From contig CALNXK010000071.1 of assembly GCA_942486035.1 (NCBI GenBank), forward strand, positions 530,001 to 594,000: 64,000 bases of DNA, written 5' to 3'. A program made the translations under genes and the position numbers. Shown piece after piece: positions 12,001-22,100 of the stretch (position 1 is the stretch's first letter; every line of letters starts with the position of its first letter). The notes under the pieces are model-generated. The model was not told the DNA's origin. It did no database searches and saw only the letters and a program-made list of their open reading frames with translations. This stretch comes from Porites lobata. Lineage: Eukaryota > Cnidaria > Anthozoa > Scleractinia > Poritidae.

Positions 12001-13132
12001 GCCACTGAACCTGCATTTTTTTTCTTTAATTACAACAGGTGGTGTCCGTGGTGTAGGATTCATACACAGTCCCCTGTTTACCTATGGGCCGCGTACGGCC
12101 ATGGAACTAATGCACGTGACCGACTGGCTCCCTACCCTGTATTTTGCAGCGGGAGGAAACGTTAGTGACCTGCAAAGTATTGATGGGGTCAACATGTGGG
12201 ACACACTCACACAAGCCACTGAGTCACCTCGTCAGTATATTCTTCACAACATCGACCCATTTAGCGGAGCTGCAGCCATAAGATACAGGAACTGGAAACT
12301 TCTTGTTAACATATGTGAGCAAACAGAAAATTACATATACAACATATTCTAAAGTGGGGGCAATATTTATTCTTTTGCGTTTATGGTAACTTGCCCTCGA
12401 TGCGTCGGTTCAAAGTAAAATTTATTTTGAATTCTGCAAGAGTAAGCAAGGCAAAGAGGGCTAATGAACATTAAAATTAAAAGGAAAGCAACATTGCCAC
12501 CCTTTTGAAATAAGGTGTATTTCTTTAACCTCCCAAATAAATTTAACCATAGAATGCCTAATCTATTTATATGCAATTGGTGTGTTAACAGTGAGGTGAT
12601 TAATTTATTTCCTCTCTTAGTCAAAGACCGCTGGTAATTCAGCTATAAGAGGCTTGCGCCTTGGGGAGTTTTCTTGGTGCTCCAAGAGAGCTTGGGCTGG
12701 GTTTACCGTATTCAATTTTATGGCCAGTCGGTTTTTAGTGCTGTGACAAACGTACTCTGAAGTGATTCTAAAATTTTGTCCTATTGTCATCTCACAGCTA
12801 CAGCTTGGAGTGGATGGTATGCTCCTCCAGGACTCGACACCTCAAATCAAACTTCCAGAGCTGCGGTGTTGAAAAATGCTGCCGTTAGTTGCGGTAAGCC
12901 ACCCAGTACCCCAGTCGAATGCACAAAACAGGCAGGCCCTTGCTTGTTTGATGTTGAAGACGACCCTTGCGAGTATGTCAACCGAGCAAACAGCAACCCC
13001 GATTTGGTGAACCAAATGCTGCAGGAGCTCGAGAAATTCAAACAAACCATGGTGCCCCCGAGAAACAAGCCATTTGACCCAAGAGCTAATCCTGACAATT
13101 TCGGAGGCGTGTGGAGCCCTTGGATGGACTAG
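17..13132 (+). CDS. ARSB: Arylsulfatase B-like sulfatase, 8 exons, complete
   Basis: Hydrolyses sulfate esters of glycosaminoglycans in lysosome or secretory space (family knowledge). Exons 17-109, 1188-1347, 2594-2706, 2842-2991, 3687-3935, 9462-9606, 12039-12314 and 12798-13132 join in frame to 506 aa, close to the usual ARSB length. The ATG at 17 opens a signal peptide (MVWLVLVLALLSAASA). Visible sulfatase features are the metal-binding ILADD (Asp29, Asp30), the formylglycine signature CTPTR (Cys68) followed by SAIMTGRYPIHTG, the active-site GKWHLG (Lys122, His124) and STDNGG (Asp276, Asn277). The C-terminal part has the family CLFDVEDDPCEYVN and ends GGVWSPWMD. All introns are GT-AG and phases are consistent. 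Intron 5 (3936-9461) holds the nested transposons. Intron 6 (9607-12038) holds SINEs and MITEs. Introns 1-4 show only AT-rich sequence and a GATGATGTT-rich stretch near 3484-3545. ARSI/ARSJ are close alternatives. Confidence 0.93.
3981..4378. mobile_element. MITE copy A (CAGGGGCACCC termini), uninterrupted
   Basis: About 398 bp bounded by an inverted terminal repeat of about 14 bp: CAGGGGCACCCAACGA on the left, the complement of GACGTTGGGTGCCCC on the right. It carries the intact internal junction tatTTAAacgg that is split in copy B. No clear target duplication is visible. Non-coding. Confidence 0.75.
4647..9027. mobile_element. 4.4 kb TTAA-flanked element with ~1.06 kb inverted repeats
   Basis: The left arm 4647-about 5705 and right arm about 7964-9027 are inverted copies, beginning GAGCGAATGC and ending GCATTCGCTC. 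Both ends abut TTAA (4643-4646 and 9028-9031). The 2.26 kb interior (5706-7963) has no recognisable transposase; open frames at 6505-6873 (+), 7409-7735 (+) and 7081-7461 (-) match nothing I know. TTAA duplication is known for piggyBac and Sola3 superfamilies. The GAG termini and kilobase-long TIRs fit Sola3 better than the CCC termini of piggyBac, but this is inference. Probably a non-autonomous copy. Confidence 0.8.
6232..6300. repeat. Two adjacent perfect palindromes with one-base centres
   Basis: Palindrome 1 (6232-6260) has 14-bp arms around a single C. Palindrome 2 (6268-6300) has 16-bp arms around a single G. Seven bases separate them. Both lie in the unique interior of the TTAA element. 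The arms have no mismatches. Confidence 0.85.
9790..9988 (-). mobile_element. tRNA-derived SINE-like repeat
   Basis: Read on the minus strand, the 5' end resembles a tRNA: a box-A-like segment GGAGGCGGCTAACACCTCGA, then a box-B-like GGTCCAGGGTTCAAGCC near 9930. It lies in ARSB intron 6. The 3' boundary is uncertain and no target duplication was established. Confidence 0.4.
10134..10361. mobile_element. MITE with internal 51-bp tandem repeat
   Basis: The ends GGTCATCTCGCCCC (left) and GGGGCGAAATGACC (right) are inverted, and GTCATTTCGCCCCGGTTAC is repeated near both ends. Inside, a 51-bp unit beginning AGAACGAGGAATATTACATT occurs about 2.6 times (starts 10184, 10235, 10286). Non-coding, in ARSB intron 6. 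Confidence 0.65.
10647..10766. mobile_element. Short MITE (GACTACGAGTAGTC termini)
   Basis: About 35-bp perfect inverted arms (AGACTACGAGTAGTCCCCC ... GGGGGACTACTCGTAGTCT) around a GC-rich core rich in GAGCG. The ends are themselves palindromic. TA at both flanks suggests a TA target duplication, as in Tc1/mariner-type elements. Confidence 0.75.
11077..11354 (+). mobile_element. hAT-like MITE, copy 1
   Basis: Terminal AGCCTGCG ... CGCAGGCT, flanked by AGGCAAAC at 11069-11076 and 11355-11362, an 8-bp duplication as expected for hAT. Similar over its length, in reverse orientation, to 31370-31641. Non-coding. Confidence 0.75.
11521..11870 (+). mobile_element. Two tandem copies of a tRNA-related SINE
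   Basis: The second copy (about 11735-11870) starts with a box-A-like GCAGCTCAGTGGTTAGAGCA and a box-B-like GTTCAACTCCT, then a tail with CGGGGACTGAGA and GACATGTTGATCAC. The first copy (11521-11605) shows the same tail only (GTTCAATTCCTGTCGGGGAC onward), so it is 5'-truncated or degraded. The anticodon region does not fold as a normal tRNA. Confidence 0.5.
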
Positions 13133-13920
13133 GCACTATTTTTTTTCATCGAAGCATAGTTTTAGAGTACTGGGGTCGTCTTAAAATAATTGACTTTAAC
13201 CTAAAAGTAGCGATAGATGTAAATCAACGGGTAGCGAACGTCCCTATGACGTAATGGTGAGTCGCAGGTAGACCTTCGAATCTCTGTGCGCGGGGTGACA
13301 GATTTTTATCAACTCCGTTGTTGAATTTAAATTTGTGTGTTTCCACTCCACCGGCGACGCAGCTCCCAGGTTCCTTTTGTAATGAAGAGTGTGGTTGTTA
13401 CGTATAGTTTTACCAACGCACAATCAATGCTCTATCAAGTGCAAAACAAGAGGCGTGGCCATCCCCGTTTCACTCTTAAAAAGGCGTGTAAAGTAAAGGA
13501 AATTTAATTTTGTCGAACGGCTTCAAAATCGTCTGATGTAGATCTTTTCATTCTTGCACTTAAAATTGAGGCCTGTCAGATTTAGAGGTACTCATGAAAC
13601 ATGTGAATTATTAGGGAGTTTGTGAAGCACAGATCCTAGGTAATGGTAACTTAGCTGTTCTGAATTGCACATGTAAGCCTTTGGTTTAAATTTTGTGGTT
13701 TTTATTAAAAAAATGTTCAAGACTGATACCTAGAGTTCTACAACCAGCCTTTGTTTAAATTATTTCAGTGCTGTGTTTTGTCGTTATGGTTTGTTTGTTT
13801 GTTATTACATCAAATGAACTGATTCGATCTCGGTTCAAAGTAGCCAGCGCCAAGCGCGAGACTGAGAAAGATGATCTCCGTATGTCCATCGGAACGATTA
13901 ACAGTGCTACACGTTTTGAT

Positions 13921-14110
13921 ATTAGGCTGATTTAGCAACAGAAAGGGAACGTCAGTTGACGACGGGAAAGCGCGCGGAAAGGATTAAACACGACTTCCGG
14001 TGCTCAATTTGCCGCTCTGCCATTGGTGAAGCCTTAGGTCGAACCAGTTGCTTGATTTGCGAGCGCCGTCGTCAACTGACGTTCCCGTCCTGTTGCTAAA
14101 TCAGCCTAAT
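13921..14110. mobile_element. MITE with perfect 21-bp terminal repeats
   Basis: Left ATTAGGCTGATTTAGCAACA and right TGTTGCTAAATCAGCCTAAT are perfect inverses, followed inward by a second inverted block GAACGTCAGTTGACGACGG / CCGTCGTCAACTGACGTTC. A TA target duplication is possible. Non-coding. Confidence 0.8.
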
Positions 14111-14993
14111 AGTCCACCTGAACGATTTTAACCCGCATAACAGGCGCTTATGAGCCAAGCGGGGTGAGGGGAAAGAAGGGTAGGATTAGCCTTCATTCTC
14201 CTTATCCTCATGGCGTAGCCCCACTGCTATTATATAGAAACTAGAAAGCTATCGATGCGAGAAAATGTGAGTAGTTTTGACGTCTGCGTAATGCCGGCCG
14301 TCCGTACAGACTCTGGGGGAGGGGGTATGAGCCGTACCTTAGCAAGGGAGAGAAAAGGGAGGCGACCAATGGTGTTGCTCCGGTAAAAACCTTGCAGTTT
14401 TTTTTCAGTGTTTGACTTGAAAGTTTTGCTTTCAGCTTGGTCAGACTAGTACAGATAACCGGAGTTCTTGTTTTGAGTTGCTGAAAGTTCGCGCCCCTGA
14501 CAAACGCCTAAGAAAACGACTCAAGGCGCCACGGAAACATAGACTTTCTAAAAGTCCTTTTATTTATGTATTTTTTTAACTTTTTTTTTGTTTTAATGAA
14601 ACTTTACGTTGCGCGTACATTTTCCAGTTGCTTTAAGAGGGAGCACCCTCGAAACGTCTGGTTTCCCTCCTTTTTCAACGCGTGTTTTGATGAGAGCTGG
14701 TTTTGGAACTGGTGTTCTGGCAGTAAGAGCACCAAATGAATCGGTATGGTCAATTATATTTCTGGCTCGCCAGGAACAGGGAGAGTGCAAAAAAAGTTTA
14801 GGTGTTCACATAGTGGATAAGCTTAAATTTCCCACCATTACTTCGAGTCTTTTTTACTCCCTCAGTAACGTCTGAATCTCCTTTCAGGAGAGATCAGGAA
14901 GAGACTTCTAGCATTCTTGTCACCAGAGCTTGGGTCGCCAAAAAAAGCAGAGCTCTAATGACACGGGGCGTGGTCTTGACTCCAGCTTAAGTT

Positions 14994-15155
14994 AGCCTCG
15001 GCCAGGCTCTGCAGCGGGGCAAAAAAGAGGGGGAAAAAAGGGCAAAAAAACGGTATGAAGCTCGGCTCGCGTCGCTCGCCCAATTTTTTTTTTTTTGTCC
15101 TCTCGACTTTTCTTTTTCACCTGTTTTCCCCCACTGCGGAGCCTGGTTCCAGGCT
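14994..15155. mobile_element. MITE with AGCCTGG-type termini
   Basis: Left AGCCTCGGCCAGGCTCTGCAG and right CTGCGGAGCCTGGTTCCAGGCT form an imperfect inverted pair around an A-rich then T-rich core. Related ends (GGAACAGGCT) occur near 56720. Confidence 0.55.
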
Positions 15156-15509
15156 ATGTTAAATTTTGCAGTTGGTAACGCGCATCAGGCAAATCGCAAA
15201 TTGACCGATCAAACCATCATGTGATAGTGTTGAAAATCTGGTAAAATACTATCCCATGCTCCGGAAAACCGCTGAAGGCAATGACTACGTCATTTTTGTT
15301 TCAAATAACAATAAACGTAAATGATCTACATGGTGGTTAAAAAAAATCTAAAAAAAACTACAAACAAGTCGCTAATTGTCTATATGAAGCTACACAATAC
15401 AAAGTCAACCGCGACCAAACGTCCTCAGTACATTTTCAAGGACGCATTTATAAGGAAATAATGGTTGGAATTTCTCATGATAACACGACACCAAGATAAG
15501 AAAACAAGG

Positions 15510-15515
15510 TTTATT
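15510..15515 (-). promoter_or_regulatory. Candidate polyadenylation signal of ARPC1
   Basis: AATAAA on the minus strand, about 615 nt downstream of the ARPC1 stop codon. This is the first canonical signal I saw on that strand below the stop. Confidence 0.4.
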
Positions 15516-15754
15516 CAACTTGCCACTTGCCAATACACTGCAAAACAACCTTTCATACTAATGACAAAAACTAAAAATACTGAAATGAATTTTCTCTGAG
15601 ACCACCTGACAAGGAGGTAAGGAGGATTCTTGAAGGATAACTCTTCAACTGCTTAAGAAATCTTCAGGCCAGCGATGGAAGATTCCAGGGACTGCAACAA
15701 ACAATGAACAATGTGTTGTTCGCATTAAAAAGAAATAAAATATATCCGTCGAGT

Positions 15755-15945
15755 GGGTTGAGTATGATCGTCCACGTGAACGTGGTCCTGAATAGGACTG
15801 TTGTTGACAATGACGGTGACGTTTCGACAACATGTGCGGGAGTCATCTTCAGAGACAAAGTGAGTTGTATCACGTCACTTGATGGTATGAAACTTGGTTA
15901 TTGACCTGATTGGTCAATTACGTCGCAATGCTATTAGTCGTCTGT
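15755..15945. mobile_element. Fragment of a dispersed repeat, possibly Penelope-like
   Basis: The stretch with GACGTTTCGACAACATGTGC and GAGTCATCTTCAGAGACAAA resembles a repeat I associate with Penelope-like element ends in marine invertebrates. There is no coding sequence or boundary to confirm this, so the class is uncertain. Confidence 0.3.
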
Positions 15946-16129
15946 CAGAAAGCTCTTGAATTCGGGGTCTACCTGTTTCGGTGGTAACAAAATAATCACA
16001 ATTCGGAAGGACTGCCAGTATAGGTTATTTAATTCGATTATTCGCTATTCGATGATCATGAAGACCTGGAAACAAGCCGTGAAATACTTAAGTTAAAAAT
16101 AGCAATACACATGATCCTTTAACAGCATT

Positions 16130-19100
16130 TTATACCTTAACATCCCAGACTACAATGCGGCCGTCAACACCTGAAGTCGTAAACTTTGTAGCAGCTGATT
16201 TAGATCCAGCAGAGATCTGCACTTGACTATGAGAAGAAAAGAGGACATCGAATTAAGATTTTAATACGCAAGTGTATCAACTGCGTGATGGGAAATATGA
16301 AATCCTCACACAATACAACAATTAATATTATCTAGTTTCACTTGCCTTGTTTGCTATGTTAAAAAGAAACAAAAAGACCGTTTTCCAAGCGCAAATAAAA
16401 TAAATGAATAACACAGCTCCTTCAAAAGCAGACCAGATCTACGTAGTGCTTCTGACTGGTCGCGCCGTGTGGGAAATTTGCTTCAACCAATCAGAAGCAC
16501 TACCAAGATCTGGGAAGTTACGGGAAATTTGGAATTTCATCGCTCGTTTCTCAGACATCACTTTGCAGGGAAACCAGTAGTGGCATCACAACACGTTGCA
16601 TGGATTGTGTTCTCAGGCTATGACTATGGCAGACGACTGGCAACTGTTCAAGTTAAGGTCTATATTACCAATCAATATAAGAAGCAAGGAAGCAAGGTGC
16701 AAAGCAAGTCAGTTCTACAGCTTGTCCTTGGGGTAAGCTGTAGCTAGCATGTACAAGCCCATTTTTTTTTGGTAAAGCAGGATTGATAACTGATTTATTA
16801 ATATTAATATTTATTAATCAATAGCACCATTAGTTATTCAATTACCCGCTATTATTAATTCATGGTAATAATAAGTTGTAATAATTAATGTTCATTTTCT
16901 CAGATCAGCATAAAAACAGCTTTTGGATTTCTAAGGAATTAAAAAATTTGTCGTCAGGACGTACTTCAATCAGTAATTTATTTAAATTCCCCTCCACAAA
17001 AACTTAACTTGCCCTAAACAGAATTCAAAAGCCAAATCACAAGAATCCACTAGCTCCAGGCTATCAGACACAACTTTGTTTGCAAGCTGTGAAGAGGAGG
17101 AAGAAGGACAATCATGATCACTAAAAGCAACAGAAAAAAAATGTTCTCACGTGATGGCATTCTGGTGAGTGGTCTTAACACCCGCATCAGCAGCACTATC
17201 ATCAGCACTCTGTGCCTGTTTATCCAGAGTACGGAACTTGGCCATGGCACTGACTGTTCCTGTGGATTCCTTCTTTTTAGGCACATCAAGCTTCTGCCCC
17301 ATAGTCAAACTATCACTATCATCATGACTGAACAATACTGGGACATAATCATAGCCTGAAGCAATAAAAATTAAGACACTCGTTGACAAGGCTCCATCTC
17401 CACCACTCCCTCTGTCCTCCTCCTCTGTTTAGGGGAGGAGTTTGGGCTGGAATTATGACGTATAATAATTACACAAAGAAACAAAACAATGGTTAAAAGT
17501 GTAAGGTTCCATGGGAAAAGTATGACAAGACATGAACAAGCCATGAAGTCATTTTCAATGTAAACAGTACATACCATACAAACTACAAAAATCTTAAGGA
17601 ATTCATGCGAAATATAAGCCTGCTCCATGGTTTCAGAGAGTCGCAGAGTGTTCATCAGGCATCAGAGGTCAGAGAATTCTCTGTTACTAGGCAGAATTTT
17701 CCACCTAACCTTCGATAGCCTATGAATATTTTTTATTCAGACGAGGAGACCCTTTCAAAATATTTCTCTTGTAACATTACACCTTAAACCTGCTACTAGA
17801 ATTCTTCATAAAAACCATTGATCAGTAGGGAGCACCAAAGAATAAAAAATTCCATCAGAGTCAGAGTCTGGCATTCTCTACATTGATTGAAATGCTGAGA
17901 CATTTGTCATTTTATTTTACACCACTAAACACCAAACAGGCCACCTTGTTTGTAAAGAACCCTGAAGACAGGCCAGAAAGTTGTGCAAAATATGACTAAA
18001 GTTTTCTAAATGTGTCTGTTGTGTTCTCTACAAGAGGAATGCAACCATTACCAGCAGTGATGATGCTGTTTTCGCTGGCCCATACACAAGCCATAAAAGG
18101 CAAGAAATCTCCTTTGATGGTAGCCATTTTGTTGTCATTAGCAGCATTCACAACACTTATACTGGAGTCATGTCCAACCCAGGCCAGCTTGTTTCCTGAT
18201 GCTGAAAAACTTACTCCATGAACCCAGCCTCCTGAAATTCAAAGTTGATAACTTTGAGCGTCACAAAACCAAAATAATGATTGATGGAAACCACTTATTT
18301 TGTTTAAAAAAAAACTTAACCTTGGCTTTTGATCTTAAGCGATGGTGTAATATTTATTTTGCACATTCAGTCTAAAATCCCATCCAATCACAAAATCCAC
18401 AAGAAATCTAACAGTGGACAAAAAAAAAATGGAAAACCTGGACAAAAATTGGCATAAGAGCTTTTGGGAACTACAGCTAGCTAACTACAGTGGTGCACAT
18501 TCTTTTACTTTTAGCTACAATAACTTGAACTAAGCAATCAATATTCTTGTATGAGCCTACCTACTACTTGATAAAAGACAGTTACTCAAAAACATAATCA
18601 TTATTCCTGTATCTTGTCATATTACTCCTTCTATAAAGCCTCCAAAGACTATAATAAGAATGGCTGTGGTTTGATTTATTTATCTAAAATACCTCTGCCA
18701 TTGGAAAACTCAGACAAACAAGAGCCAAAGCTAGACTTCTTGCCCCAGATAGTATCTGTGTTGGTCTTTCCGTCAACTTCCTTGATGAATGCAGAGAACA
18801 CTCTGTGGGGGTAAAGAAAATTAACATAATGATAAAATAATAGAATGGGAAACATAGCTGTACAGCAAAACATGCATACAGACGCATATCTGTAGATGAT
18901 GTAATCATGGGGAAAGCTCATAAATTCCTTTAGAAAACAACTTTTGGTCCACTATCATCTAGAAAAAGAATTTGTTTGTCCAACTCACCGACTACGTAGA
19001 GCTTAAGCCTAAGACTTTCTTACAATAGAGTACCTGAAGTGATGACGTCATAAAAATGAAATTTGTGAAATTATGGGATTTGTTAAGATATTCTGAAAGA

Positions 19101-22100
19101 ACAACATCCAAGATGCCTACTCGCCAAAAATTAGCAATTCGGGGCAAATTGTCTCCGAGATATTAGCCCAGTTATGCTGTGACGATTTCATACAAATCCC
19201 TCTAAATTTGGCTTGGTTCATAAGATTAGGAACCAGGTAAGATTTAGAAGGATTTGTATGGAGTCATCGGAGCATAACTGGGTTAATATCTCAGAGACAA
19301 TCTGCCCCAAATTGCTAATTTTTGGCGAGTAGGCGTCTTGGACCTTGTTCTTTCAGAATATCTTAACAAATCCCATAATTTCACAACTTTCATTTTCTAT
19401 GACATCACACTTCGGTACTCTATAAAAGTCCCTTAAACAAAAACACCAAATTTTATTCATGAACTGATACAGGCAGGGGGTCATGTATTGCAACTTTGAA
19501 AGTGAATTTAATATACCAGTACAAGTAATAATACCAGAATGAGTACACTGTACATTATTATTACAGCATAATTCTTTAGCCCTCTTAATACACGGTTTTG
19601 CAAATCCGCCAAATTTGGTGTATTTTACACCAACTGCTGTAGTCAATTTTTTATCTCAGGTAATTTTTGCTTTTCTTTTGTTTTTGGGTATGGTAATCTA
19701 TGCTAATGAGGTTGGAACAAATAAAAAATAAAATTACCTGAGACAAAAAATTAACTACAACAACTCCACTGAGGTTATGGAGGGGGTCACTTCGACTCCA
19801 GAAATGTTTGGTTGCAAAATAGCTTTTTCTTTCCTTTTTTAAAACAAATACTGCAAACGTTGTAAACCTGATTTAATCCACCTAAAGTGAAGTGCACGTG
19901 TGTACAAGTAGAGGCTAAATTACAAGAAATTACTCGCATGATGATCATCGTGGATTTCAGCTTTTTGAGGTCAGAGGACTCTCAAATGAGACCGTGGCTA
20001 CTTCATTTTCCATCATACTTGTGTTAGTTTGACTCCAAAATAATTATTCCAAAATGACTCCAAATTTGTGAACCAGAAGTCATACTGACTTTACCAATCA
20101 CGAAAAATTTGCAAACCCAGCTAAATAGGTACTGAAATGTATCATCCCTGGTGGAGGGCATTTAATTTTATAATAATATCTATTAAATGGAGTTAAAGTC
20201 TCTTTATCTCAGCCACACATCAAAATACAAATAAACTAAAACTACCTGGTCTTAAAATCAGAAGAACCAGCCGCCAGCAGCAAGTTGTTAGGATGCCAGT
20301 CAAGGCTGCAGGAAACATGATTAACCCAATGTTAGACAAACTTTCCACTGTGAACAGGGCTGTGTTCTAGCAACACCCAGAGACCCTCATATGAGGGCCA
20401 GCTGCATAAAACCTGACGTAAGACAATTAACTGCTCATGTGTGGCAGCGCTTGAATGGGCTGTACGTCAGGTTTTAGCCATTACATTCCACATGAAGATT
20501 CACTCAACCGCAGGTCCAGGTCCCTTTAGCTTACCAGTTGCTCACTGCTTTTTTTTTTTTTAATCTAGCCTGCCAGTAAGCTCTCCATTTAGAGGAATGA
20601 CAAGAAGTCACACAAGAGCAGCACATGATGACGCAAGTACAAGAGACAGGGAATGAAAAAGTAGCTTGCAACTATCTCTTGTGAATTTTCATTTCCACCC
20701 CGGAAACCACAGGAAACTGCAAATCATTATAACTGTCTCCAGAAACAAGAAATGTGTTAGCTGCTTAAATTCTGTTACCTTCATCAGGACAAATGTGCCA
20801 GTTACACTAGCACTCCAAAAAGAGCAAAACATTACAATTTTATACTAAGAAAAGACCACTACAAGAAGATAATTGGTCTGGACCTTCTATAAACTGAGTC
20901 AAATCTACAATAGCCCTTGAATTCAGTGGAGTTGTGTCACTTCATGACCGCTGCATTCTATTTATACTTCAACTTCATCCTAGAAATCGCATTCGTTACT
21001 TTCCACTGTTTCAAAAAATTTATTTTTCACTGCAATAGTTTTTTGTTCATTCCATGAGCAGACCGATCTTCAAGGTATCCATTTGAATATGAGATCAACT
21101 GTTTTCGTCGTGGGGAAACTCACAGACACAAGAAACGTGGTCAGATTTAAAATAGTATTGTAATATATTTCCCTCGCAACTTCTCAGCCTTCTGATTTGC
21201 TGGTTTATATGGGCTTGAGATCCTATTAATGACCCATAAAATAAAACAACACACAGTCCACAGTGATCAGACAAAAGGAGAAAGCACTCTTCTTCCTCGC
21301 CCAATAATTTTCCTCTGAAAAAGGATTATGTTATCTTGATTTCCACAAGCATCGTGTTTCTAAGTTTATGGCAAGGAATGTTATCAATCAAAATTCATCA
21401 ACAGTGTGTCACTTTTCAGCCAATGGTACTTCACTTTGTCTGGGTGAAGCAGAAATAAAAATTTATGAGAGATCGTTGCAAGCTCTCCTTTTCCTCCACC
21501 CCTTGCGGCTTCACCACTTGGTCAGGTGTTCGCTCGTGGCTCGCTTCACTTGCCATTACTGGAGAGCTTGCTCACAGGCTAATGAAAATCAGACATTGTG
21601 TTCCCGGGATTAAACTGATTCAGTGTACTGGGCTTTATTCAATTTTTTTCTAGAGCACAGCATACGTGAACCAAAGTCATCACCCAGGCAAATAACTTGA
21701 CTGTACATGTATACACAGAAAATACCGAGAATATTTAAGAGAAATTTACCATAGCACAGTTGAGCGAATTGGCTTCTTGATATGCTTGCTGACCCACCTA
21801 CAAAAAATAAACATGAGGATGATTTTTTGTAAAGCTCTACAAAACCAGCGCTGAAAGTTAACTCACACTTGAACCAGTCACTTACCAATCATTTTCCTTT
21901 TCAAAGTAGCAGACAGAGATCAGGCGGGCACTGCTTCCTACGGCAAACTTGTCCTCTGAAGAGTAAAAATGTAATGAAAAGGAATGCATAAGTTCTACAT
22001 TTTGTAGGAATTGATTGGAGAGAAACCTCATGAATTTGAACTCTTGTTGAAAGCAAGAGCTGGCGACAGTTTCACTTTCACAAAACGGTTTGCGCTAAAG

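Larger units (their letters stand above)
13133..16129. other. Convergent intergenic region between ARSB and ARPC1
   Basis: This holds the ARSB 3' UTR (extent unknown, no clear AATAAA close by), two MITEs (13921-14110, 14994-15155), a repeat fragment near 15755-15945, and the probable ARPC1 3' UTR ending near 15510. Open frames here are short and match nothing I recognise. Confidence 0.6.
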
